This document shows positions 23,137 to 32,500 of a DNA stretch of 33,674 nucleotides, piece after piece. Origin of the DNA: Cyclobacteriaceae bacterium (lineage in GTDB: Bacteria; Bacteroidota; Bacteroidia; Cytophagales; Cyclobacteriaceae); NCBI GenBank assembly GCA_029858965.1, contig JAOUDZ010000041.1, positions 1 to 33,674 on the forward strand, written 5' to 3'. The notes under the pieces are model-generated. The model saw nothing but the letters and a program-made list of their open reading frames with translations. It did not search any database and had not been told where the DNA came from. How positions within the stretch are numbered: the stretch's first letter is position 1; every line of letters starts with the position of its first letter. Position numbers and translations under genes: made by a program.

Positions 23137-24873
23137 ATGAGCCACTCCAAGAAATTGAGCGAGTTGCATGCCACGGCTATTTGCGGCAACGACATTACTT
23201 CTTCCTGTCTCTATGTCTCAGCATTGACCATCGTCTATGCGGGCCAATATGCGTGGGTAGCCTTGCTTATTGTGGCTGCTGTTTTGTTTTTATTTAGAAA
23301 AATATATGGAGAAGTAGTAGGTGCCCTTCCTTTGAATGGAGGAGCATACAACGTACTGCTAAATACAACAACAAAGGGCAATGCATCCGTGGCCGCATGT
23401 CTTACTATTCTTTCGTATATGGCCACGGCTGTTATTTCGGCATCGGAAGCCATGCATTACCTGCATACTTTGATTTCATCACTTCCCGTAACACTGGCCA
23501 CAGTTGGATTATTGACCTTTTTTCTCCTGCTAACAATAGGAGGTATTTCTGAATCGGCTGTAGTAGCAACCGTTATTTTCATTTTTCACCTCTGCTCTAT
23601 GGCTTTATTAATTGGCAGTGGCGTTTGGTTTCTTGCTGTCCATGGATTTTCTATCGCTATGCAGAATTTTCAAATGCCCGTGGAGGGAAGCATAGCCTCT
23701 GCCATATTCTTTGGGTTCAGTGCGGCCATGCTGGGGATATCGGGTTTTGAAAGTTCAGCAAATTTTGTCGAAGAGCAACAACCCGGTGTCTTTCGTAAAA
23801 CCTTAAGGAATATGTGGATAGCCGTCACGGTCATTAATCCGTTAATGGCCCTTGTTGCCATTGTTGTACTGTCCAAGAGTGAAGTGATTCAACATCAGGA
23901 TGCACTGCTTTCTCAAATAGGGGCCAGTACTGGCGGGCAGTGGTTAGCTGGACTCATTTCAATTGATGCAGTATTGGTGTTAAGCGGGGCGGTGCTTACT
24001 TCCTACGTTGGCGTGGGTGGGTTAATCAAGCGAATGGCACTAGACCGAATCTTGCCTCAATTTACACTGCGGGAAAACAAGCGGGGTAGTGCTTATCGAA
24101 TTCTGATTATCTTTTTCCTGTTGTGTATTTCTGTATTGTTTGTTACAAGAGGAGAACTGGGGGCGCTGGCTGGCGTGTACACCATCAGTTTTCTAACAGT
24201 CATGACATATTTCGGAATCGGAAACTTTTTATTGAAAATGAAACGTGCCGGATTACCACGGCCGGAATATGCTTCACCGTTGGTCGTCGCTGTTGCGGTA
24301 GCGGCTGTCGTTATCGCCCTCTATGGGAATATTAAATTGCATCCTGAATACCTTGTTGTTTTCCTGCAGTATTTTGCTCCCGCACTGGCGGTTGTCTTCC
24401 TTATGCTGAACCGCAGGGAGTTGGTACAAATGACCTTAGTGGTAATGGAAAGTTTTTTTGATACTTTGTCCGAACTTGCAAGGGCAAGCCGGGTCAAGCT
24501 TACATTCCTGATGAACCGGTTAAGCAATCAGCAATTTGTTTATTTTTCAAAGGCAGATTCAATCGCGAAGCTGAACAAGGTGATGATGTATGTACAGGAG
24601 AATGAGGCGACGAACCAACTTAAAATCGTTACGATTCTTAAAGCAGGTCAGGAAATCTCAAAAGAGTTTTTGAAAGATCTTGAAGTACTGGACCGGGCTT
24701 ATCCTGAAATACATATTGAATTTGTACAACTTGAGGGTGTCTTCAATCCTGAGCTGGTGGCGAAACTCAGCAGAGAGTGGAAAATACCCATCAATTTCAT
24801 GTTTATTGCTTCGCCAGGTGACAGATTCCCCTATAAAGTTGCCGAATTGGGTGGCGTGCGACTAATCATTTAG
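23137..24873 (+). CDS. APC-superfamily permease with soluble C-terminal domain
   Basis: The 578-aa protein begins with the amino acid permease opening AICGNDITSSCLYVSALT and has about 12 membrane helices up to about residue 430. Family-like elements are GALPLNGGAYNVLLN (60s) and FFGFSAAMLGISGFESSANFVEE (about 192-213). The last 145 or so residues are hydrophilic and alpha/beta, with DSIAKLNKVMMYVQENEATN, IVTILKAGQEISKEFLKDLE and WKIPINFMFIASPGDRFPYK. This tail could sense a ligand or gate transport, as soluble tails do in some APC and KUP transporters. The substrate (amino acid, polyamine or other cation) is not determinable. A hairpin just after the gene may end the transcript. Confidence 0.9.
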   Translation: MSHSKKLSELHATAICGNDITSSCLYVSALTIVYAGQYAWVALLIVAAVLFLFRKIYGEVVGALPLNGGAYNVLLNTTTKGNASVAACLTILSYMATAVISASEAMHYLHTLISSLPVTLATVGLLTFFLLLTIGGISESAVVATVIFIFHLCSMALLIGSGVWFLAVHGFSIAMQNFQMPVEGSIASAIFFGFSAAMLGISGFESSANFVEEQQPGVFRKTLRNMWIAVTVINPLMALVAIVVLSKSEVIQHQDALLSQIGASTGGQWLAGLISIDAVLVLSGAVLTSYVGVGGLIKRMALDRILPQFTLRENKRGSAYRILIIFFLLCISVLFVTRGELGALAGVYTISFLTVMTYFGIGNFLLKMKRAGLPRPEYASPLVVAVAVAAVVIALYGNIKLHPEYLVVFLQYFAPALAVVFLMLNRRELVQMTLVVMESFFDTLSELARASRVKLTFLMNRLSNQQFVYFSKADSIAKLNKVMMYVQENEATNQLKIVTILKAGQEISKEFLKDLEVLDRAYPEIHIEFVQLEGVFNPELVAKLSREWKIPINFMFIASPGDRFPYKVAELGGVRLII

Positions 24874-24882
24874 CTTGTCCGC

Positions 24883-24915
24883 AAACACTGTGGATCATCG
24901 GTAGTCTGGTGTTTT
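24883..24915 (+). terminator. Possible weak terminator after the APC permease
   Basis: AAACAC (24883-24888) can pair with GTGTTT (24909-24914), extended inward by two G-T wobbles, with a loop of about 16 bases and a T-rich run (ttatcattttt) after it. The stem is short, so this is a weak call based on position behind the last gene of the plus-strand run. Confidence 0.28.
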
Positions 24916-25007
24916 ATCATTTTTGACGGAGTCTTGTATTGTCGGCGTATCCTGGCGGTAAAAACAATGGAACGTATGGCTAACGTTTTTTCATCTAATT
25001 TGCCTGG

Positions 25008-26189
25008 ATGAGTCGCCAGGGGGTTACAAAGAAATATCACATTGGTATGTTGGTTATGCTATGGGCTGGTGTGCAGGGCGCATTATTTTGGCATTTTGGC
25101 GTTCGCATATTGTATGATTCCGCCGAATACATTAAGGCCGCACAACAGTTAAGGAGCCAGGGTAGACTTGCGGATATTTTCGATATTTTCTACAGCATAC
25201 CAATATTTTTCCTCTCGCTATCAGGAGGGCTATTTGCACAACCGGTCATTCCCTTCCTTTTTTTTCAATGCATACTATCGGGATTTGCCGCACTGGCATT
25301 GTTCTATTCGGGCGTAAAAATATTTGATAATTCCTGGTCTGGATTTTTATCGGGCGCCATCTATTTGCTTTGGTGGGACAATATCCAATGGAACACCACA
25401 GTGATGACAGAATCAATGCTGTGCAGCATTTCCTGCCTGGTAATTTACCTGCTATCTCATTTCAAGGGCAGTAGACGGGAGTATTTGCTCCTTGTTGTTG
25501 TTGCAATAATAACGTTGTTTACCCGACCAACCGGGATTATAATTATTGCTGGAGTGATTGCTTTCCTGGTGCAATACCATTGGCATCTGCTGGCTGCGCA
25601 TAAAGTAGTTAAATTTTCATTTTTTGCCGGATTGGCATGTTTTGCCTATTGCTGTGCAAACCTCATATTTCTTCATTGGGATTTTACTGATCAATACAAG
25701 AGAGGCAATATTGTCACCTATATGGATACTATGCAAGGAACATCGCTGTACTATGAAAGCTTAAGGTTGGATGTGACGGGTATGGAGTTTGGGCCTGATA
25801 AGGGTTTGCCATTGTTCAAAATAGTCTATTTCATCGTTCATAATCCGCGTCATTTTTTAGCGTCAGCAAGTTTGAAGATGTGGTATCTTATGAGTGGTGT
25901 TAGGCCATATTATTCTACGGTGCATAATTCCTTTTTGTTAGTCTGGATGTCTCTAATGTATTTACTGTTTTATCTGGGCTGGCGGAGGTCGCATTTGATG
26001 GGCGTTAATATATTCTGCTTAACAGTTATCATTAGTAACTGTGCGCTAATCTCAATTGCAACCGTAGACTGGGACAATCGATTTTACATTCCGATGGAAT
26101 CCGGCATTGTGATACTCGCCGGTGGAGGAGCTATGTCACTGATGGAAATCGTGAAGAGGAAATTTACTAATCGGTCAGCTTTCTGTTAG
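25008..26189 (+). CDS. GT-C-like multi-spanning membrane protein (possible glycosyltransferase)
   Basis: The 393-aa protein has about 10 membrane helices. The first periplasmic loop contains ILYDSAEYIKAAQQLRSQG (about 34-52), an acidic motif of the type used by GT-C/PMT (family 39-like) glycosyltransferases. Helices with IYLLWWDNIQWNTTVMTESM and IITLFTRPTGIIIIAGVIAF are also typical of this superfamily. The C-terminal ATVDWDNRFYIPMESGIVIL matches the D-x-R-F-Y-x-P motif often seen near the end of these enzymes. The acceptor and donor are unknown. It is convergent with the sensor kinase gene, with only 9 bases between them. Confidence 0.72.
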   Translation: MSRQGVTKKYHIGMLVMLWAGVQGALFWHFGVRILYDSAEYIKAAQQLRSQGRLADIFDIFYSIPIFFLSLSGGLFAQPVIPFLFFQCILSGFAALALFYSGVKIFDNSWSGFLSGAIYLLWWDNIQWNTTVMTESMLCSISCLVIYLLSHFKGSRREYLLLVVVAIITLFTRPTGIIIIAGVIAFLVQYHWHLLAAHKVVKFSFFAGLACFAYCCANLIFLHWDFTDQYKRGNIVTYMDTMQGTSLYYESLRLDVTGMEFGPDKGLPLFKIVYFIVHNPRHFLASASLKMWYLMSGVRPYYSTVHNSFLLVWMSLMYLLFYLGWRRSHLMGVNIFCLTVIISNCALISIATVDWDNRFYIPMESGIVILAGGGAMSLMEIVKRKFTNRSAFC

Positions 26190-26198
26190 TGCGAATGC

Positions 26199-29100
26199 TT
26201 ATTCTGGTTCACTCACGCCGATCAGATTAACCTGCTTCGTGGGAGCATAGCTGGGCAGGGAGATTGTAAAGGTAGTCCCTTCGCCCTGCCTGGAGGCCAG
26301 AGTTATTTTACCGCCGAGTTTATTGACCGTCTCTTTTACAATATACAAGCCTAGGCCCGAACCAGCGGTGCGCCCGCTTGCACGAAAGAACATCTTGAAA
26401 ATACTTTCATGATATTTCTCGCTTATGCCGGGCCCATTGTCTGTCACTTGAATTACAACAAGGTGTTTATCCTGACTTATTGTGACTGAAAAATAATTAT
26501 CTCTGTTGGGTTCGGGTAAATGATGCTTTATCGCGTTCGCTATAACATTGCTCAGTACAATACGCAGCCTTTTACGATCTGTGTAGAAATCTGTCGAAAT
26601 GTTGACAGACACTGTTCTTGAGATCTTGTCGTAGTTTTCGATGTAGCGCAGATCTTCAAGGATATCCTTTATAAATGTTTCAAAATCAATTTTCTCGGGT
26701 ACAATTTCCAGTCTTGCATTGCGCGAAAAATCAATGATATCGCCAATAAACGAGTCGAGTTTCTTAACGCTCTTTTCGATGAGCGTCAGGTATTCTTGTT
26801 TATCCCATTGCGTATCTTCACGCGCTACGTTAATCAAACCCAGTATTGAAGCGAGTGGGGAACGAAGATCGTGCGAAGCACTGTATACAAACCTGTCTAA
26901 TTCTGCATTTACCTTTTTTAACGCTTCGTTTTGTTTTTTCACGAACGATATCCGCCATTTATAAAGCAATAAAAGCAAAGCTGAAATTGTACCGATCACA
27001 AGCGCGTAAAACCAAATAGTCTGATAGAAAAAGGGCTGAACCGTAAACACAAATGAAGCGCCTTGTTCATTCCATACATTATTATCATTACTTCCGATTA
27101 CCCTAAATGTATAGGTGCCAGGCGGGAGATTGGTGTATTCAACTTCACTATCATGCACCGGGATACTCCAGTCTTTATCGAAACCTTGCAGCATGGTTCG
27201 AAATTGGTTTCGTCCCGGTGTTGCATAACTCAGTACGCTGTAGCGAAAAGAATACCTGATCGTTCCCGGTTCAATTTCGGTTTGGGGCTGGAAAAGACTT
27301 CGCTCACCGCGATCTGTTTTGAAATGCGAGATTCGGATGGGCGGAACCATTTCATTTCTTATTTGCATGGCAGGGTCGATGACGCATACGCCACCTAGCG
27401 TGGGTATATAAATCTTACCCGTGGCGGATCGGGTAGAACGCGTGGCACCGGTACACTCTTTGTTGTTCATTCCATCAGCGTCGTCGAGTAGCCTAGTTGG
27501 TACTTGGGTCACTTTTCCTTGCGTGAATCCGAGAATGTCGTCTTTGGACAACTGGAGAACTCCGATATTCGTAGTTAAAAATATATTACCTCGTTCATCA
27601 TCAATCCAATCAAAATACGTTTTGCTACGCCTGTCTTGCTGCAGCGCAATGCTGCGGAGAGAATCTCCGTCAAAATATACAGGCCCGGTGTTTGCTATGG
27701 CCCAAACACGACCTTGTTTATCGATGTCAATATTAAACAACAGGATCCCCGCATCGTCCATGCGTAGGTGGTGCGTGGTGACGCTGTCGTCGGGCCTGAT
27801 AATGCTCATTCCCCCACTGTGCGTTCCAACATAAATAGAACCATCACGGGCCTCGGCAGTGGCCAAGATGTAGTTGGACTTTAACCCGTTGTCGCGGTCA
27901 TAGGTTTTGATGATTTTTCCATCCCGGAATTTCACCAATCCACCCGAACGGCTGCCAAACCAGAAGTTACCCTGACTGTCTTTCAAAATGGTACGAAAAT
28001 CTTCAGCGGGCATTCCCTCGCTGGTTGTGTAAACTGTTTCATGTCCGTTATCGACATGAATAATACCGGAATAGGTCGCCAACCAGACAGATTGCTCATT
28101 TTCTACATAGATGTCGCGCACACCGTTGCCATCTTTCAGCGAACGAACCGTTATGGTGCGGCAAGTATCTTTCGTACAGATATTGAATACATTCAAATCT
28201 GAGCCAACATATAACGCACCATTCGGCCCCTCATGAATAATATTTATGCGATTACTCGCAAGCTCCGGTTTTGAAATATTGGAAATGCTGGTTTCTTTAA
28301 CACGAATTAACCCTGATCGGTTTGACGTAATCCAGAGGTTGCCCTCACGATCCGGCTTAATTGAGGTAATGCGAACAAAGTCGGTGTTGTTTTTTGAATA
28401 GAGCATTTCAAAAGAAGAATAGTCCTTATTAAGGCGAGCCAGGCCGAGCTCGGTACCCGCCCATATTGAATTCCATCCGTCAACCCACAAGGCATTTATC
28501 TGCATTCTGCCCAGTTCTTCAAATACGCCAAAGGATTTTTGATTCCACCATTGTAAACCTTTGTTGGTGCCGATAATCACGTTGCCGTCAGGCCCTATGC
28601 TTAATGCCTCAATATTGTTACTCAGTAATCCATCTTCCTGGGTATAAAGTCTGATGCGGTCAGGTTCAATGGTAAATAATCCATAACCATCTGTTGCCAC
28701 CCAGATGATGCCACGGCTATCTTCTACCAGGCTCATGATGGTAGACTTAGCCAGCTCTGCCTGTTGGTATTTGTAAACAGTATCAGCGCGAAGTCTCAGC
28801 AGGCCCTCATTGGTCGATCCAATGAAAATATCACCATTGCTTGCCTTGAGTAGTGTGCGGATGGATTTTGGGATTGTACCCTCTTTGGAAATCAAACGTT
28901 TAAATTCCCCTTTCGCATACCGCAATATGCCGCTGCCCTGCGAGCCGAACAATAATGATCCGTCTTCAGCTTCTGCGATGCTATAAAATCCGTCTGTTTC
29001 AAGAATATCAATATTGTTGCGATCGAAGATATCAATGTAGCGCCCATCAAAATTCATGAAGCCGTTAAACGAAGTGATCCAAAGTAAACCTTCGCTGCTT

Positions 29101-29273
29101 TGAAATACCGAGGTTAGGTTATTAGAGGACAGTCCATCATCTGCATTCCATTGGGAAACGCTTAAATCCCGTAATGGCTGATCTGGCTTAAATGGTAAGT
29201 TGGTCCTGTTTTGAGCAGCACAAAAAATTACATTCAGCGAAAGGACCAGAAAGAATGAAACGCGCACAGCCAT
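26199..29273 (-). CDS. Two-component propeller sensor histidine kinase
   Basis: The frame is open to 29510, but the ATG at 29273 begins a clear signal peptide (MAVRVSFFLVLSLNVIFCAAQ), so I take 1024 aa. The periplasmic half (about 25-680) is made of repeated propeller blades with the ligand-binding sensor motif, e.g. GLLWITSFNGFMNFDGRYI, NIWA/GTELGLARL-type units and GNFWFGSRSGGLVKF. A Y_Y_Y domain (680-745, TNLPPGTYTFRVIGSNDN), a membrane helix (about 748-770), HisKA with the phospho-acceptor His near residue 800 (SASHDLRSPLASILG), and HATPase (NAIKHH, VTDNGPGIS, GSGLGLYIVKE) follow. No receiver or DNA-binding domain is attached, unlike SusR-type hybrids. A partner regulator is not in the window. 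Confidence 0.94.
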   Translation of the reverse strand: MAVRVSFFLVLSLNVIFCAAQNRTNLPFKPDQPLRDLSVSQWNADDGLSSNNLTSVFQSSEGLLWITSFNGFMNFDGRYIDIFDRNNIDILETDGFYSIAEAEDGSLLFGSQGSGILRYAKGEFKRLISKEGTIPKSIRTLLKASNGDIFIGSTNEGLLRLRADTVYKYQQAELAKSTIMSLVEDSRGIIWVATDGYGLFTIEPDRIRLYTQEDGLLSNNIEALSIGPDGNVIIGTNKGLQWWNQKSFGVFEELGRMQINALWVDGWNSIWAGTELGLARLNKDYSSFEMLYSKNNTDFVRITSIKPDREGNLWITSNRSGLIRVKETSISNISKPELASNRINIIHEGPNGALYVGSDLNVFNICTKDTCRTITVRSLKDGNGVRDIYVENEQSVWLATYSGIIHVDNGHETVYTTSEGMPAEDFRTILKDSQGNFWFGSRSGGLVKFRDGKIIKTYDRDNGLKSNYILATAEARDGSIYVGTHSGGMSIIRPDDSVTTHHLRMDDAGILLFNIDIDKQGRVWAIANTGPVYFDGDSLRSIALQQDRRSKTYFDWIDDERGNIFLTTNIGVLQLSKDDILGFTQGKVTQVPTRLLDDADGMNNKECTGATRSTRSATGKIYIPTLGGVCVIDPAMQIRNEMVPPIRISHFKTDRGERSLFQPQTEIEPGTIRYSFRYSVLSYATPGRNQFRTMLQGFDKDWSIPVHDSEVEYTNLPPGTYTFRVIGSNDNNVWNEQGASFVFTVQPFFYQTIWFYALVIGTISALLLLLYKWRISFVKKQNEALKKVNAELDRFVYSASHDLRSPLASILGLINVAREDTQWDKQEYLTLIEKSVKKLDSFIGDIIDFSRNARLEIVPEKIDFETFIKDILEDLRYIENYDKISRTVSVNISTDFYTDRKRLRIVLSNVIANAIKHHLPEPNRDNYFSVTISQDKHLVVIQVTDNGPGISEKYHESIFKMFFRASGRTAGSGLGLYIVKETVNKLGGKITLASRQGEGTTFTISLPSYAPTKQVNLIGVSEPE

Positions 29274-29278
29274 GAACC

Positions 29279-29286
29279 CAAAGATA
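29279..29286 (-). promoter_or_regulatory. -7 box (TATCTTTG) abutting the sensor kinase start codon
   Basis: On the minus strand this is an exact TAnnTTTG match ending 5 bases before the ATG at 29273. Like the box at 9887-9894, it would give a nearly leaderless message. It also supports the choice of the internal ATG over the upstream end of the frame. No clear -33 element is visible. Confidence 0.45.
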
Positions 29287-29447
29287 TGTAAACGCGCATC
29301 GATTAAAAATGGCCTTTCTTGTAGAGGATTTGCACAAAAACAGTCATGGATCAGGGGGATTCGCCTGCAGCTCAAAGCGTTTTGGAAGTTTTGTTTCCCG
29401 CACCAGGGACCAATGCTGGTTTTTTTTGCGGCCGTCTTTACACTTAG

Positions 29448-29479
29448 TTGGCCAAACACACTGAATAGTTTTACCTTTG
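29448..29479 (+). promoter_or_regulatory. Promoter of the FG-GAP/ASPIC gene (TTG - 21 - TACCTTTG)
   Basis: A TTG at 29448-29450 is followed after 21 bases by an exact TAnnTTTG box at 29472-29479. The predicted transcription start is near 29485, leaving a leader of about 30 bases. This is the best two-part promoter match in the window. Confidence 0.55.
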
Positions 29480-29513
29480 CAGCGCACTTTGTAAGTAAGT
29501 CACAGGTCAAAAA

Positions 29514-32500
29514 ATGAAATACTCGATTTATTTTGTACTCCTTTTTTTCGCACTGATTAAATGCACAGATTCTTCCGACAAATTATTTGTTGCGGCTTCC
29601 TCGGCAGCAACAGGAATCAAGTTCGCCAATACAATCCAGGCCGGCGATTCACTTTCCGTGCTCGATGCTGAGTATTTGTATAATGGAGGCGGTGTAGCCA
29701 TCGGTGATATTAATAATGATGGACTTCAGGATGTATACTTTACCGGGAACATGTCTTCCAGCCGTTTGTATCTCAATCAGGGAAATCTGGAGTTTGAAGA
29801 CATCACTGAAAAGTCAGGGGTTGGCACAACCAAATGGGCCAACGGGGCGGCCATTGTTGATATTAATCAGGATGGATTCAAGGATATATACGTAAGCGTT
29901 GGGGGTACGCGCAATACGCCTGAAAAAGACAGGGCTAACCTGCTGTTCATCAATAACGGTGACATGACTTTCACTGAATCCGCGGTTCAGTATGGGCTGG
30001 CAGATTCAGGATATGGAATTCAAAGTGCATTTTTTGATTTCGACATGGATGGAGATCTGGATATGTATTTGCTTCGTAATTCTTTTGTTAACTATCCCCG
30101 CAATAATTCAAGACCCAAGTCGATTAACGGAGAAGCAGCTTCAACTGATAAATTGTTTCGGAATAATGGTGACTTGACTTTTACCGATGTGTCTCAAGAA
30201 GCTGGTATATTGATTGAAGGTTTTGGACTTGGCGTTGGTGTGTCAGATATCAATGAAGATGGCTGGCCGGATGTCTATGTTTCCAATGACTTTGTTACGA
30301 ACGACCTCCTTTACATTAACAATCATGATGGCACTTTTACGAATCGCATATCGCAGTATTTAAAGCATCAGACATTTAATGGGATGGGTACCGATGTGGC
30401 AGACTATAACAATGACGGCAAGGTTGATATTGTCGTGCTGGATATGCTTCCCGAGGATAATAAACGATGGAAATTAACAAGTCGGGGAAATAGCTACGAT
30501 GAATTTCAAAATGGAATCAAGAATGGCTACGAACATCAATACATTCGCAACACGCTGCAATTGAACAACGGAAATGGAACGTTCAGTGAAATCGGGCAAC
30601 TGGCCGGGGTAGAAGCTACGGAGTGGAGTTGGAGTGCCCTGCTGGCAGATTATGACAATGATGGCTTAAAAGATTTATTTATCAGCAATGGGTATAAGCA
30701 GGATATTATCAATCTTGATTTTATCGTATATGGTGACAAAGAACAATCCATGGGGATGCCTGAAGCAGACGATAAAGAAAGGCTGAAACTGTTAAATGAA
30801 CTTCCCGGCATTAAGGTTCACAATTATATGTATAAAAATAATGGTGACTTAACGTTCAGCGATGTATCTGAGGCCTGGGGACTGTCTGCACCAACGTATT
30901 CCAACGGTGCGGCCTATGCGGATCTTGACAATGATGGAGACCTCGATTTGGTGACCAACAATCTTGATGAAGAAGCCTCCGTATGGGAAAGTCATGCAAG
31001 ACAAAGCAGGGGAGCCGATCAATCAAATTATATGAGAATTTCTTTGGCCGGGCCTCCCACGAATCTGGAAGGTATTGGCACTAAAGTTTTCCTTAGAAAT
31101 AAAGGGACACTCCAGTATCAATATTTTAGCCCATTCCGCGGTTATCTCTCAACCGTAGAGCCGTTTCTTCATTTTGGCCTGGGTGCATCGGACGAAGCGG
31201 ATACTGTTGAGATACTGTGGCCTGATGGAAAGTATCAAATGCTGCAGCATGTAAAAGCTAATCAGGTATTGAGGATTGACTATGCCGCAGCCAAAGAACG
31301 AATTTTGGTTGAAAAAGCCGTGGCCGCTACTTTGTTTGAGGATGTGACGAAAGCGTCGGAAATAGATTTCATTCATGAAGAGAATATTTTTGTTGATTTC
31401 AAGCTGCAGCCAATATTGCCGCACATGCATTCTCTTAATGGCCCCGGCGTTACAGCAGGTGATGTGAATGGAGATGGGCTCGAAGACTTTTATGTTGGTG
31501 GTGCGGCTGGCTTTGCCGGGGCTATGTTTATGCAACAGCCCGGAGGTAAATTTAAACGGAAATCTATGACAGGAATGGATAGCCTTTCCGAAGAAATGGG
31601 CGTCTTGCTTTTTGATGCCGACAATGACAATGATTTGGATTTGTACACGGTGAGCGGAGGATCGGAGCAAATAAAGGAGTCTGCATTATACCAGGATCAT
31701 CTGTATCTGAACGATGGAGGCGGGAACTTCGCAGCAGCGCCCAACGCATTGCCGGCAATTCGCCAAAGCGGTTCCTGTGTTGTAGGCAGTGACTACGATC
31801 GCGATGGAGATCTCGATCTATTTATTGGCGGCCGAATTATACCAGGCGAATATCCGTTGCCTGCCGGTAGCTTCTTGTTGAGGAATGATAGCAAGGGAGC
31901 AGCTTGTCGTTTCACGGACGTAACCGATGAAGTTGAGGGTCTGCGCAAAACGGGGCTGGTGTGCTCGGGATTGTGGACCGATTACGACAATGACGGATGG
32001 ATCGATTTAATGGTGGTAGGAGAGTTTATGCCGGTACGATTCTATCATAATGAGAAAGGAAGGCTCATTGATGCGACCAACAAAACAGACTTAACGCATA
32101 CCTCCGGATGGTGGAACAGCATCGCTGGTGGTGACTTTGACGGGGATGGAGATACGGATTATGTTTTGGGTAACCTTGGTCTGAATACGCACTTTCACGC
32201 AAACGAAGAAGAGCCGTTGTGCGTGTATGCCAGCGATTACAACAAGGATGGGCGCATTGATCCTGTCATGACCTATTATGTGCAGGGCAAAAAGTATGTA
32301 GGTCATTCGCGTGATAATCTCATCGACCAAATCAATTCTATCAGGGGCCGTTTTCGAACGTATACCGATTATGCAAATGCAACATTCGAGGAATCCTTTT
32401 TACCGGAAGAACTGAAAGAAGCTTATGTGGTGTGCAGCGAGCGCTTTGAAAGCAGCTACCTGGAGAATTTGGGAAAAGGAAAGTTTAAGATCTCGGGCTT

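Noticed and set aside
29274-29510. N-terminal extension of the sensor kinase frame (79 residues)
   Set aside because: Cys- and basic-rich sequence in front of a clean signal peptide. It spans the divergent promoter region and a -7 box sits right before the internal ATG.
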